Made by a program: the position numbers and the translations under genes. The notes below the pieces were generated by a model. The model was not told the DNA's origin. It saw only the letters and a program-made list of their open reading frames with translations, and ran no database searches. From Clostridium drakei (lineage in GTDB: Bacteria; Bacillota; Clostridia; Clostridiales; Clostridiaceae): a stretch of 64,000 bases of DNA. Positions 15,736-24,240 of the stretch are shown here, piece by piece. The DNA lies in NCBI RefSeq assembly GCF_000633595.2, contig NZ_JIBU02000014.1:1-64000 (forward strand), read 5' to 3'. How positions within the stretch are numbered: the stretch's first letter is position 1; each line of letters starts with the position of its first letter.

Positions 15736-16470
15736 ATGAATTCTTCGTGTAGTGATTGTAGTATGTATAGTAAAATAGAAGAATTGAGACTTATGCTTAA
15801 TAATTTAATACTTGAAAAAAATCAAGAGTTACTTAATAAAGAAATTATTACATTAAGCCAATCTTTAGATGAATTAGTGTACAAGTGTATATTTTGTAGT
15901 GAAAATTTGAATACCGTTTTTAAATTGAATTTAAGAAATATATTTGGAATACATTCTACCTTTTATTATTATGGATATCAGCATCTTTTTAGCAGCATGT
16001 ATTTTTATATAAATGAAGGAATTAATAATGATGAACTCATTTACATTTCTATGGAAGAAAATCTTTATAATAAGTTAATCAGTTTTCTAAAAAATAACAA
16101 TGTTTCTATTGAACATATCAAATTTAGGGCTGTAAAAGGATTGATTGAAAGTAGTGCTAATGGTGGATTGATTGGATTAAGGAAAGAGATTAAAAATATT
16201 TCTTCAGAAGATGAAGTTAAGCAGTATAATGGAGTAAGGTGGATTGGGCAACCTACTTATGCTATTCAAACTACTTCACAAGAAGCCTTTTTGAGTTGGG
16301 AGGTTAATTTGAGTGAAGCTTTAAAGAATACTAATATTTCTTTAATTTGCATATATGATGCTTATGATTATATAAATAAGAGAGAATTTATAAATGAAAT
16401 AGTAATAAAGAAATCTTTAAAGACTCATACACATATTCTAAAAAGCTTAGCTTTAGAAAAAATATGTTAA
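15736..16470 (+). CDS. Spo0E-like phosphatase motif fused to a MEDS sensory domain
   Basis: The protein has 244 residues. Residues 13-52 read as a Spo0E-family helical hairpin: KIEELRLMLNNLILEK, then the active motif SQSLD at 41-45 (S-x-x-L-D) followed by ELVYKC. Spo0E proteins dephosphorylate Spo0A~P to restrain sporulation. Residues about 75-240 match the MEDS (DcmR-type sensory) fold: HSTFYYYGYQHLFSSMYFYINEGI, NDELIYISMEENLYNKLISFL, YNGVRWIGQPTY, SLICIYDAYDYI. MEDS domains are usually linked to kinases or regulators, so this fusion suggests a signal-controlled Spo0A phosphatase. An N-terminal CSDC pair is noted. The next gene begins 74 bases downstream on the same strand. Confidence 0.75.
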   Translation: MNSSCSDCSMYSKIEELRLMLNNLILEKNQELLNKEIITLSQSLDELVYKCIFCSENLNTVFKLNLRNIFGIHSTFYYYGYQHLFSSMYFYINEGINNDELIYISMEENLYNKLISFLKNNNVSIEHIKFRAVKGLIESSANGGLIGLRKEIKNISSEDEVKQYNGVRWIGQPTYAIQTTSQEAFLSWEVNLSEALKNTNISLICIYDAYDYINKREFINEIVIKKSLKTHTHILKSLALEKIC

Positions 16471-16543
16471 GAAGGTGAAAGTGTGTATAATGTCACAGAA
16501 TTAATTGATTATTGATATTCCGTTGAGAGAAGGGCGCGGTAAA

Positions 16544-17812
16544 ATGTTAAACAATCAATCTTTTAATTATAAAGTTGAAGCATGGGATATACTTCAACAT
16601 CTTTTTAAAGTTAAAAGCATAAATGATCATACATTACATTTTGTAGCAGTACTTGGAGAAAAGCTTGATTTAGAACGTTTGAAGCAAGCTGTTAACATTT
16701 CAGCAGATTCTTTTCCTCTAATTAGAAGCAGTTTCAATGAGACAAAAAATAAATGTTACTGGGAAGATAAAGGATATACAGCAGATGATATGGTAAAAAT
16801 TTTAGAAACATCAAATACGGATAAAAGTGTTAATGAATTTATCTGTAAAGAAATTGATGATTTAAATGGTCCACAGCTGAAAATTTTAGTCGTTCGGAAT
16901 GAAAAAAGTGATACGCTCTGTGTTCTAATCAATCATATGTTATGTGATGCTGCTGGATTTAAAGAGTATCTTTATATGCTCAGTGATATTTACTCCAATA
17001 TAGAAAAGAAATTATATTACTCTCTAGTGTCAATGAATAATAGAAAGATAAGTCAAATATTGAAGGCATTTTCCATGCATGATAAATTGAAAATAATGCT
17101 TAGCAAAAATGATATGCTTTCGCTTGACCCAGCTAAGTTTGAGCTTAATGGAAATTTTAGCAATCCATTTATAGAGATTCGTATGGTTTCAAAAGAGCAT
17201 TTTTGTAAGATTAAAGCTTATGCTAAAAAATATGGTGCTACAGTGAATGATGTGATTCTAACAGCGTATATACGTGTGCTCTTTCAAGTATTTGGTCGTG
17301 TTGTTACCACAACTTGTACTTTAGACACGAGAAAATATCTTCCAAACCGTAGAGCAGATGGTCTTTGTAATCTATGTACTAATCTTAACTGTAATATAGG
17401 TTCAGAAATTGGTACAGACTTTGAACAAACCCTTATTAAAGTAAAAAATACCATGGACAAGGAAAAATCCAATATTGCTTGCATTAAAAGCATTAACTTA
17501 TTGGAAAAGTTATTTTATGTATTGCCATATAAAGTGGTAAGAAACATTGTAAAAGAGAAATTCGCTAATCCATTTATTGCATTCACAAATATAGGGATAC
17601 TCGATAAAAAGAGGCTTGTTTTTGGAAATATTGAAATTACTAAAGCTTATATGACAGGTTCAATCAAATATAGTCCATATTTTCAACTAGCTATTTCAAC
17701 ATTTGATGATCAGGCAGCATTTAGTGTAAATCTTTATGGAACACAATCTGACAGAAATACAATATCAATTTTTTTAGATAAACTTGTTGAAGAGTTAAAT
17801 AATTGTATGTGA
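16544..17812 (+). CDS. Condensation-domain / alcohol acetyltransferase-like acyltransferase
   Basis: The protein has 422 residues from ATG 16544; AGAGAAGGG lies upstream, and TTG 16505 is an alternative start. The fold is that of CoA-dependent acyltransferases and NRPS condensation domains: the HxxxD motif appears as NHMLCDAAGF (His131, Asp135), and the second conserved region as CTLDTRKYLPNRRADGLCNLC, with the structural D-x-R. The stand-alone form resembles PapA/WES-like or alcohol acetyltransferase proteins; no carrier domain is nearby. It follows the Spo0E-MEDS gene closely and may be transcribed with it, hinting at a lipid- or signal-modifying role during differentiation. A family H repeat follows. 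Confidence 0.7.
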   Translation: MLNNQSFNYKVEAWDILQHLFKVKSINDHTLHFVAVLGEKLDLERLKQAVNISADSFPLIRSSFNETKNKCYWEDKGYTADDMVKILETSNTDKSVNEFICKEIDDLNGPQLKILVVRNEKSDTLCVLINHMLCDAAGFKEYLYMLSDIYSNIEKKLYYSLVSMNNRKISQILKAFSMHDKLKIMLSKNDMLSLDPAKFELNGNFSNPFIEIRMVSKEHFCKIKAYAKKYGATVNDVILTAYIRVLFQVFGRVVTTTCTLDTRKYLPNRRADGLCNLCTNLNCNIGSEIGTDFEQTLIKVKNTMDKEKSNIACIKSINLLEKLFYVLPYKVVRNIVKEKFANPFIAFTNIGILDKKRLVFGNIEITKAYMTGSIKYSPYFQLAISTFDDQAAFSVNLYGTQSDRNTISIFLDKLVEELNNCM

Positions 17813-17835
17813 TTATATGAATATGTAATAAAAAT

Positions 17836-17944
17836 AAGATTGAGCTGAGAAGAACTTATCCAGACGCGTAGCAGTGCTCTATCCCCAACTTAAAGAAGAT
17901 TGGGATATTAGCAATAGTAGCGATGGGATAAATAGCTCAATCTT
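17836..17944 (+). repeat. Dispersed imperfect-hairpin repeat (family H), copy C, with closing stem
   Basis: The core runs from CTTATCCAGACGCGTAGC (17855) through CCCAACTTAAAGAAGATTGG to GTAGCGATGGGATAA (17931). It is enclosed by AAGATTGAGCT at 17836-17846 and AGCTCAATCTT at 17934-17944, a perfect 11-bp stem. It lies between convergent genes, so it may also end transcription. Confidence 0.85.
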
Positions 17945-17960
17945 ATAGTATATTATTGAA

Positions 17961-18923
17961 TTACTTTTTAGTATCCTCTAGTGCATTGATGAAAAGATTA
18001 TAAATTTTCTGTTCATCAAATTTTGAAGTATCTTTTATTATGCCTCCAGCCATGTCTGCATGTCCGCCACCAAGCCCTAAACCTTTTAACACTTTTTGAA
18101 TAATAGAAGCAGCATTTACTTCATTTCTTTCGTTTCTTATGGAAAAGTTTATTGCTTCATTATTTTTAGCACATAAAATTACAAAGTCAATTTCCTCAAT
18201 TGATAATACAAAGTCGCTAAGAATTCCAAGTAAGTTTTGATTACAGCCATCCTTAAAATAGCAAAATGCAATGGATGAGCTAATTTTTATGTTATTTAGC
18301 AAAAAACTATAAAAATTTAGATCCTTCACTTTAATATAATTTCTAAGTATTGAATTAACAAAAGAGGTATCTGATCCAATATATAAAGAATGAAAAGCAT
18401 TAATATCTTCTAAAGATACCCTTCTTGTAAGCTGAGCAGTATCTATATTCAATCCAATAATAAGTGCAGTTGCTATATTTCTTGGTATAATTTTTCCAAG
18501 TTCTTTGTAATATGTATAGATAATAGTTGAACATGCTCCATAATTACTTCTAATATCAACATAATCAATGTTTTCCGGCTCATTTACATCATGGTGATCT
18601 ATTATTGCTATTTCAGTACCATTTAAATATTCAACATTGCTATTTCCTTTACAACCATCTACTACAATTATTTTATCATCTTTTTGTATATCAAAATTTT
18701 CACACTTGCTAATATTTATCTGAAGGCTTTCTATCATTCTAATAAGTGAATCTCTTTGAATTTCACCTTTATATATAATATGAGTTTCTATCCCAAATTC
18801 TATAAGAAGATTACTTAATCCATATGCTGATGCTACTGCATCATGATCAGGAAAATTGTGGGTTTGTATAAATATCTTTTTTTCATTTTTTAATTCATTA
18901 ATTAAATCTAAAATTTTAAACAT
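17961..18923 (-). CDS. DHH/DHHA1 phosphoesterase (NrnA-like)
   Basis: The protein has 320 residues. The DHH-family motifs are in order: NFPDHDAVAS (Asp26-His27-Asp28), VVDG around residue 94, the IIDHHD signature, and a C-terminal DHHA1 domain with GLGGGHADMAGG. Such proteins cleave nanoRNA, pAp or the linear dinucleotides pApA/pGpG, with two metal ions. The size and motif spacing fit the NrnA/RecJ-like cytoplasmic group. Note the first motif reads DHDAVAS instead of the commoner DxDxxGS. It is a single gene, convergent with the acyltransferase across repeat copy C. Confidence 0.85.
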   Translation of the reverse strand: MFKILDLINELKNEKKIFIQTHNFPDHDAVASAYGLSNLLIEFGIETHIIYKGEIQRDSLIRMIESLQINISKCENFDIQKDDKIIVVDGCKGNSNVEYLNGTEIAIIDHHDVNEPENIDYVDIRSNYGACSTIIYTYYKELGKIIPRNIATALIIGLNIDTAQLTRRVSLEDINAFHSLYIGSDTSFVNSILRNYIKVKDLNFYSFLLNNIKISSSIAFCYFKDGCNQNLLGILSDFVLSIEEIDFVILCAKNNEAINFSIRNERNEVNAASIIQKVLKGLGLGGGHADMAGGIIKDTSKFDEQKIYNLFINALEDTKK

Positions 18924-19131
18924 AGTAGTACCATTCCTTATATAGAATTATTAAAAATTAAAATAACTAAATTCATCATATTATTAGAAGTATATCATAA
19001 AAAAATTGAGAGTAAAATTAAAAATAGTATATACAACATTATATATAATGACTATGGGATTTATACTTAGTTGTTATAATTTGAATTTTGTGAGGTTTTT
19101 ATATGTTTTTTAACAATTATCCTACAATTAA

Positions 19132-19199
19132 AATGTAAAAAGTATTTGACATCTATTCTGATGATTAGTATAATCATAAATGTAAAAACAATTTGACAT
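19132..19199 (+). promoter_or_regulatory. Promoter with two direct-repeat operator candidates
   Basis: TTGACA at 19146-19151 and TATAAT at 19169-19174 are 17 bases apart. A 21-base sequence (AATGTAAAAA then ATTTGACAT) occurs at 19132-19152, covering the -35, and again at 19179-19199, just before the ribosome binding site, 47 bases on. The likely ligand is the XRE regulator at 19517. Confidence 0.7.
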
Positions 19200-19215
19200 T
19201 AAGGAGAATATTTAT

Positions 19216-19515
19216 ATGAAAAAAATGGATGAAATGGAAAAGGTAATTACATTAAAATCTATACGAGTATCTTGGTCTTTTGTTGCTGTGTTTCTTTTTG
19301 TATGGGGAATTAAAAATTACATTGATGGATTGGGAGAAACACTACCGATGGTATTGTTTACTTCTCAAGTTGTAATTCTTTTAATTTCCAAATATATTTA
19401 TATGATTAAGGTTGATGATAAGGATAGTAAGGGCAGTTTGATTAAATTAATTGTAGTCACTTTACTCCTTATTTTAATTGGGTTTATTCTTTACTATTTT
19501 AAGAGTGGTTTTTAG
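19216..19515 (+). CDS. Small membrane protein paired with an XRE regulator
   Basis: The protein has 99 residues with three hydrophobic segments (VSWSFVAVFLFVWGI, VLFTSQVVILLISKYIYMI, LIKLIVVTLLLILIGFILYYF) and a short charged N-terminus (KKMDEMEKVITLKSIR) resembling DUF6773/DUF2178-type proteins that accompany small XRE regulators. ATTAAGGAGAATATTTAT precedes the ATG. The regulator gene begins one base after its stop codon. Together with its operator-rich promoter it forms a compact, probably self-controlled module like the pair at 10369-10934. Confidence 0.75.
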   Translation: MKKMDEMEKVITLKSIRVSWSFVAVFLFVWGIKNYIDGLGETLPMVLFTSQVVILLISKYIYMIKVDDKDSKGSLIKLIVVTLLLILIGFILYYFKSGF

Positions 19516-19516
19516 T

Positions 19517-19711
19517 ATGAAGAATAATATCAAAGAATTGCGAAAATTAAAAAATATAAGACAAGAGGATCTTGCTAACTTAGTTGGTGTAACGAGACAA
19601 ACAATTAATGCAATAGAGAACAATAAATATGACCCGACACTTGAGCTTTCTATGAAGCTTGCAAAAATTTTTGATAAACATGTTGATGAAATTTTTACTT
19701 TGGATATCTAA
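19517..19711 (+). CDS. XRE/Cro-type transcriptional regulator
   Basis: The protein has 64 residues from ATG 19517. It is a single HTH_3 domain: NNIKELRKLKNIRQEDLANL, the recognition helix VTRQTINAIENNKYDPTLEL, and EIFTLDI at the end. It belongs to the same small YozG-like group as the gene at 10737. Its start is one base from the membrane-protein stop, implying translational coupling. The direct repeats at 19132 and 19179 are candidate binding sites. Confidence 0.85.
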   Translation: MKNNIKELRKLKNIRQEDLANLVGVTRQTINAIENNKYDPTLELSMKLAKIFDKHVDEIFTLDI

Positions 19712-19759
19712 GCAAATAGAATGTGTGTAAATCCTAAATTTTAAAATCAAGGCATAAGA

Positions 19760-19918
19760 GCATTAACTTTAAATCATATTGAAAGAAATTTGAAAAATGC
19801 AGGAGTAGAAATAATATGATTGGGTGTTTTTTCATTAAATCAATTTGCTTTAAAGCTGTATCACAGACAAGGTTATATAAAAGTAGGAGGAATATTTAAT
19901 GAAAACACTCATTTTTAA
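19760..19918 (+). pseudogene. GNAT acetyltransferase remnant
   Basis: In one frame the sequence reads ALTLNHIERNLKNAGVEII, a stop, then LNQFALKLYHRQGYIKVGG. The second piece is the typical C-terminal N-x-F-A-x-x-L-Y-x-x-x-G-Y motif of GNAT enzymes. The 5' part is gone and one internal stop is present. Its end overlaps the start of the next gene. Confidence 0.65.
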
Positions 19919-20453
19919 CGGTTCACCTAGGAAAAATGGAGATACGATTACTTTAATAAATGAATTTGTTAAATATATAGAAGGTGAATATAAAATTGTC
20001 CATGCATATTACTGTAAGATTCAACCTTGTGTTGATTGTAGATATTGCTGGAAAAACGAAGGATGTCGCATAAATGATGAAATGCAGGGAGTTTATAAAT
20101 ATATTCAAGAATGTGACAATATATTAATAGCATCGCCTTTATATTTTTCTCAATTGACAGGGCAATTGTTGGCAATTACAAGTAGGCTGCAGACATATTG
20201 CTGTGCAAAATATTTTAGAAAGGTGAAACCTATTAAAAAAGAAAAAAAGGGTGGAGTAATAATTGTTGGGGGTGGAGATGGAACTATTAGAAATGCTTAC
20301 ACTACGGCATGTACAATTTTACATCACATGAATTCAAATGATATTGCACCAGTTGTTTATACCCATGATACAAATAACATTCCTGCAAAAGATGATGCAA
20401 AGGCAATGGAAGGTTCAAGAAAATTGGCATTGCTTTTTAATAATAATGCGTAA
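19899..20453 (+). CDS. NADPH-dependent FMN reductase / iron-sulfur flavoprotein-like
   Basis: The protein has 184 residues with a flavodoxin-like fold. The FMN phosphate loop is NGSPRKNGDT at residues 7-16, and the isoalloxazine-contacting ASPLYFSQLTGQL segment is typical. A Cys-rich segment CKIQPCVDCRYCWKNEGC at residues 39-56 corresponds to the Fe-S site of iron-sulfur flavoproteins (ISF), though the spacing cannot prove cluster binding. AAGTAGGAGGAATATTTA gives a good ribosome binding site. The substrate is unknown. It is a single gene followed by a strong hairpin. Confidence 0.8.
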   Translation: MKTLIFNGSPRKNGDTITLINEFVKYIEGEYKIVHAYYCKIQPCVDCRYCWKNEGCRINDEMQGVYKYIQECDNILIASPLYFSQLTGQLLAITSRLQTYCCAKYFRKVKPIKKEKKGGVIIVGGGDGTIRNAYTTACTILHHMNSNDIAPVVYTHDTNNIPAKDDAKAMEGSRKLALLFNNNA

Positions 20454-20493
20454 AGTTCTTAATTTAACACAATAATCGAAAAAATAAATTAAA

Positions 20494-20547
20494 GGTTGGG
20501 TTCAAGCTTGTTAAATGTCATTTAGACATTTAACTAAGCTGAACCTT
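20494..20547. terminator. Bidirectional terminator hairpin
   Basis: GGTTCAAGCTTGTTAAATGTC and GACATTTAACTAAGCTGAACC form a stem of about 20 bp with one mismatch, between two convergent genes. Confidence 0.8.
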
Positions 20548-20562
20548 AGAAAACTTATTAGA

Positions 20563-21165
20563 TTAAACAAATTTATCAATGGAAACCATATTAGTGTTTG
20601 TACTTGCCGCACAACTATTTCCTTGACTTGCTCTTGCGGTAGTATTCCATGCTTGATTATATATTCCCCAAAGCTCAGATTCACGGGCATTTTCAGCCTT
20701 TGTTCCATATGAAATCCATTTACCATTTGAGTAAGAAGCTACCATTTCACCATTGCTGTCATAAAATTCAGCATAAGATACATCTGCTGCTACTGTTTCT
20801 TTAGAATATTTAACGTTGCCAAATAAATAGTCTACTAAATTAAGTGTTTTAGGTTGAGGATATTTATTTTTGAATACTGCTGTTAATCCTTGTGTGATAA
20901 TATTTTTTCTGTCTGGTGAAACAGTAGAGACATAACTTTTTACTAAGTTTCTAAATCCAGCGGAATCCGACTGAAATTTTCCAGCAGCTTGGTCTTTTTT
21001 TGCCTGCTCGATGATAGCCTCTCTATATTTTTCATCACTCATGGCAGGATCTTTCTTAGTATTAAAGTTAAAATCGTTATAGTTTGGCGAGGGTATATTC
21101 CCAATTTTTTTAGTGTCAGATAATAGATTGTTTTGTGTAAAGGTATCACAATTTTCTACACGCAT
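20563..21165 (-). CDS. Hypothetical protein, unknown family
   Basis: The protein has 200 residues; AGAGGAGATATAAA precedes the ATG. It is soluble, without a signal peptide or membrane helix. The N-terminal third is polar (NNLLSDTKKIGNIPSPNYNDF), the middle is helical (EKYREAIIEQAKKDQAAGKF), and the C-terminal part holds short strands (AEFYDSNGEMVASYSNGKWI) followed by a Trp-rich segment (ARESELWGIYNQAWNTTARA). I do not recognise a family; the composition recalls structural proteins of phage-like or secreted origin. A decayed small gene lies directly upstream on the same strand. Confidence 0.6.
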   Translation of the reverse strand: MRVENCDTFTQNNLLSDTKKIGNIPSPNYNDFNFNTKKDPAMSDEKYREAIIEQAKKDQAAGKFQSDSAGFRNLVKSYVSTVSPDRKNIITQGLTAVFKNKYPQPKTLNLVDYLFGNVKYSKETVAADVSYAEFYDSNGEMVASYSNGKWISYGTKAENARESELWGIYNQAWNTTARASQGNSCAASTNTNMVSIDKFV

Positions 21166-21195
21166 TTTATATCTCCTCTCTTACTATTCATATTT

Positions 21196-21380
21196 TTATC
21201 CATAGAAGTAGATCATTTCTGTGTCGTAATGGTCCACGATATTACTAATCTCTTCATCCTCATATGTCATGGCAAGAATTTTTATGTAAAATTCAAGAGA
21301 ATAACTGTGATCATCAACTACTGCGATTATATATTACCTAATTTCAATATTGCGTTTTTGCTTTGATTATTGTCATTCAT
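21196..21380 (-). pseudogene. Small gene with one frameshift, unknown family
   Basis: On the minus strand, ATG at 21380 opens MNDNNQSKNAILKLGNI and stops. One frame over, the sequence continues IIAVVDDHSYSLEFYIKILA and on to MIYFYG before the stop at 21196. The break lies in a TATATATAA run, so a single AT-tract slip (or a sequencing error) joins a 60-residue protein. GGTGG lies upstream of the ATG. It would be co-transcribed with the gene at 20563. The remaining bases to 21514 contain nothing else I recognise. Confidence 0.55.
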
Positions 21381-21514
21381 ATCGAGTTTGCCACCATTTT
21401 TACTTTTATTCTACTATACCTAGGTTGCATAGTCAAAAAACAAGAGTTTATCATATATTTATATCTAAAAGAATAACCTATTAATGGATAATTTTTGTTA
21501 ATGGAGGTATTTTT

Positions 21515-22327
21515 ATGGGATATTACATTAAAGCAGAACCCAATGTAAAGATTTATGTAGAAGATCTTAACCCAGATGGCAAGAAGACAATATTATTTTT
21601 GCATGGGTGGCCTGGAAGTCATAAGTTGTTTGAATATCAGTTTGATCAGCTTCCTAAAATGGGATATAGGTGTATTGGTATAGATCAGAGAGGATTTGGT
21701 GAATCGGATAAGCCTTATAAAGGTTATGATTATGATAGATTATCAGATGATGTTAGAGCTGTGGTTAATGTGTTAAAATTAAATGATTTTACATTGGCAG
21801 GACATTCAACTGGAGGAGCTATAGCGATTCGATACATGTCTCGTCATAGAGGATATGGAGTATCTAAACTTGCTCTTTTTGCCGCTGCAGCTCCTAGTCT
21901 TATCAAACGTCGAAATTTTCCATATGGTTTAGAAAAAGAGGATGTAATCAAAATGATCAATGAAACATACAATGACCGTCCTAAAATGTTAAGTAATTTT
22001 GGTGATATTTTTTTCTTTCAGTATATAACCAAACCATTTTCTGATTGGTTTTTTCAATTAGGTTTACAGGCAGCAGGCTGGGCAACTGCAGCTGTTGAAA
22101 ATACATGGATAAATGAAGTACTCTTTTCTGATCTAGCAGCAATAAATGTTCCAACCTTAATTATTCATGGAATTCATGATAAAGTTGTTCCATTTTCATT
22201 AGCTAAAGTACAAAAGCAAAGTATTAAAAATTCAAAGCTTATACCATTTGAATTTAGTGGTCATGGAGCCTTCTATGATCAACGAGATAAATTTAATGAA
22301 GAATTGATGAAATTCATTGAAAAATAA
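21515..22327 (+). CDS. Alpha/beta hydrolase
   Basis: The protein has 270 residues. The fold markers are clear: oxyanion-hole HGWPGS at residues 30-35, IDQRGFGESDKP, nucleophile elbow GHSTGG with Ser98, the acid in IIHGIHDKVVPFS and the catalytic His in FSGHGAFYDQ. The order fits esterases and non-haem haloperoxidase-like hydrolases; the substrate is unknown. GGAGG lies eight bases before the ATG. It is a single gene. Confidence 0.88.
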   Translation: MGYYIKAEPNVKIYVEDLNPDGKKTILFLHGWPGSHKLFEYQFDQLPKMGYRCIGIDQRGFGESDKPYKGYDYDRLSDDVRAVVNVLKLNDFTLAGHSTGGAIAIRYMSRHRGYGVSKLALFAAAAPSLIKRRNFPYGLEKEDVIKMINETYNDRPKMLSNFGDIFFFQYITKPFSDWFFQLGLQAAGWATAAVENTWINEVLFSDLAAINVPTLIIHGIHDKVVPFSLAKVQKQSIKNSKLIPFEFSGHGAFYDQRDKFNEELMKFIEK

Positions 22328-22473
22328 AATCATAATACATTCTTCTTTCCAGATGGTAAGTAAATGATAAAAAAGTGCCTACTTGTATATATTATTAATG
22401 CAAATTATAATTAATTTATCCCAGAGATACAATTGATAAAATATCTTACAAATGGGTTAGAGGAGATGGAAAA

Positions 22474-22833
22474 ATGGATAAAGTGAATGTTTATGAAAAA
22501 TTAAATCTTTTTAATGATCATTGGAGCCCAAAAATTTTAGGTGAATTTAATGATTCTTATGTAAAAGTTGCTAAATTTAAGGGTGAGTTTATACGTCACA
22601 CTCATGAAAATGAAGATGAAATGTTTTATATTTTAAAAGGAGTACTAACCATTAAATTTAGTGATAAGGATGTAATTTTAAATGAAGGAGAATTTATCAT
22701 TATTCCAAAAGGTGTTGAACATATGCCTGTTGCTAAAGAGGAAGTTCATGTAATGTTGATTGAAGCAAAAACAACATTAAATACTGGAGATGTTAAAAAT
22801 GAAAGAACAGTTGAAGACCTTGATAGAATTTAG
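22474..22833 (+). CDS. Cupin-domain protein
   Basis: The protein has 119 residues and a single cupin barrel. Motif 1 is FIRHTHENEDEMFYILKGVLTIKF with the H-x-H and Glu metal ligands, and motif 2 is GEFIIIPKGVEHMPVAKEE with the third His. The protein matches small clostridial cupins of unknown function. AGAGGAGATGGAAA precedes the start. It is a single gene followed by a T2-type terminator. Confidence 0.85.
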   Translation: MDKVNVYEKLNLFNDHWSPKILGEFNDSYVKVAKFKGEFIRHTHENEDEMFYILKGVLTIKFSDKDVILNEGEFIIIPKGVEHMPVAKEEVHVMLIEAKTTLNTGDVKNERTVEDLDRI

Positions 22834-22881
22834 TTCAGATAAATCCTTCTTAATGTAACAACTGAAAAAATAATTAACTTG

Positions 22882-22927
22882 AACACTGCATTATTCAAAG
22901 TTGAATCATGTGGTGTTTTTTGTGTTT
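22882..22927 (+). terminator. Terminator-like hairpin of repeat family T2
   Basis: GAACACTGCATTATTCAAAG and TTGAATCATGTGGTGTTTTTT form nested stems (AACAC/GTGTT, ATTCAA/TTGAAT) and a T-run. Near-identical units lie at 24198 and 26702. Confidence 0.7.
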
Positions 22928-23174
22928 TAATATAAAATTATAGTTATTTTTAAAAAAATATGTTGAAAAAGCAGGAAAAATTGAAGAGATTACCGAATAA
23001 ATACTTTAAATGTAAAATGAGTTTAATAGGCTATATAAAAGATTTTAGAAATAGAAAATTATCAAATAGAACTCTTTCTTAAGTAATGACAGTAGAAATA
23101 TGCTTTATTTATTAGCTTACAAAGTGTTTAAAATTTACATTTAGTACAATAATTTTCTGGGAGGCGCATAAAAC
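22928..23174. other. Intergenic stretch before the chemotaxis-type gene
   Basis: AT-rich sequence without a recognisable gene or repeat; it should hold the promoter of the gene at 23175, which I could not define. Confidence 0.3.
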
Positions 23175-23993
23175 ATGGAAAAAATACTTGAATCATTTTT
23201 AGAAACGATGCCAGTCTTAAAAGATGTACTACAGGAGGATTTGGCAGTAATTGTAGCAGATACCACTAGTATTCTATATTATCGTGCTGGTGATACTATT
23301 GATTTGAGGATTAAAGTTGGACAAAAGTTAACTACTGATCAACCAATATATAAAACAATTGAAAGTGGTAAAATATACAGTGAAATAGTTTCAAAGGAAT
23401 TACATGGTGTACCATTCAAAGCTGTTACATATCCAATTAAGGATTCACAAGGAAAGGTTATTGGTGGTGTTGGTATAGGAAAAAGTTTGGCAAAACAATC
23501 CAAAGTAGAAGAAGTATCTGAAAATATATTCAGTTCATTACAACAAACAAATGCCAGTATCCAAGAAGTTGCTGCTAATTCACAAAACCTCTCATTGTCA
23601 ATGAATAATATTATAAATTCTACTAAATCAACAGAACAAAACATAAAAGACACAGATGGAATCTTAAATCTTATTGCAAGCATTTCTTCTCAATCTAATC
23701 TATTAGCTTTAAACGCAGCTATCGAAGCAGCAAGAGCAGGAGAAGCAGGAAGAGGCTTTTCAGTTGTTGCAGATGAAATGCGAAAGCTCTCACAAATGAG
23801 TGGTCAATCAGCAAATAAAATATCACAAATACTTCTTGAAATGAAAAAGTCCATAGATGAAGTTATTAAAGAAATTAATAACACAGGGATGATTGCAGAA
23901 TCACAAGCTTCAGCCACTGAACAAATATCTGCTGCATTAGAAGAGATTACTTCAAACTCTGAAGTACTGGCAAATGTGGCGAAAATCCTGTAA
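23175..23993 (+). CDS. Soluble methyl-accepting chemotaxis-type signalling protein (3' end probably frameshifted)
   Basis: The protein has 272 residues. The N-terminal 110 residues form a ligand-binding domain ([40 protein letters not shown]) of the cytoplasmic PAS/Cache-like kind seen in soluble clostridial MCPs. The rest is a short MCP coiled coil with the invariant hairpin tip region [37 protein letters not shown]. No membrane helices are present. The signalling stalk is short, so only a reduced cytoplasmic MCP is made. The frame stops at 23993 while a matching continuation follows in another frame. GGGAGGCGCATAAAAC is the ribosome binding site. Confidence 0.8.
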   Translation: MEKILESFLETMPVLKDVLQEDLAVIVADTTSILYYRAGDTIDLRIKVGQKLTTDQPIYKTIESGKIYSEIVSKELHGVPFKAVTYPIKDSQGKVIGGVGIGKSLAKQSKVEEVSENIFSSLQQTNASIQEVAANSQNLSLSMNNIINSTKSTEQNIKDTDGILNLIASISSQSNLLALNAAIEAARAGEAGRGFSVVADEMRKLSQMSGQSANKISQILLEMKKSIDEVIKEINNTGMIAESQASATEQISAALEEITSNSEVLANVAKIL

Positions 23994-24132
23994 TATTTTT
24001 GATACAGCTGATGATTGTGTTAAGAAATTTGATCAGTTAACTCAAGAAGCTCAAGCTTTAACACAAAATATAGGACTGCTGCCTGAGGTGGGTGAAAGAG
24101 CTCTAAATACTACTGCTGGAATTAGAGATTAA
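23984..24132 (+). pseudogene. Frameshifted C-terminal extension of the chemotaxis-type protein
   Basis: One frame over from the stop at 23991-23993 the sequence continues as [20 protein letters not shown], then EAQALTQNIGLLPEVGERAL and TTAGIRD, with no stop for 48 codons. The join lies in GCGAAAATCC. This suggests a one-base indel near the 3' end of the gene at 23175, although a true short form cannot be excluded. Confidence 0.5.
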
Positions 24133-24197
24133 AAAGGTTACAAGAATATAAATAGGGATTAAATTTAGAGCTGAGTGGAATGAATAGAATAATCTAC

Positions 24198-24240
24198 TGG
24201 AACACCGCATTATTCCTTCGAATTTTGAGGTGTTTTTGTG
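24198..24240 (+). terminator. Terminator-like hairpin of repeat family T2
   Basis: GGAACACCGCATTATTCC, then TTCGAATTTTGAGGTGTTTTT. AACACC pairs with GGTGTT, and T-rich sequence follows. Confidence 0.7.
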
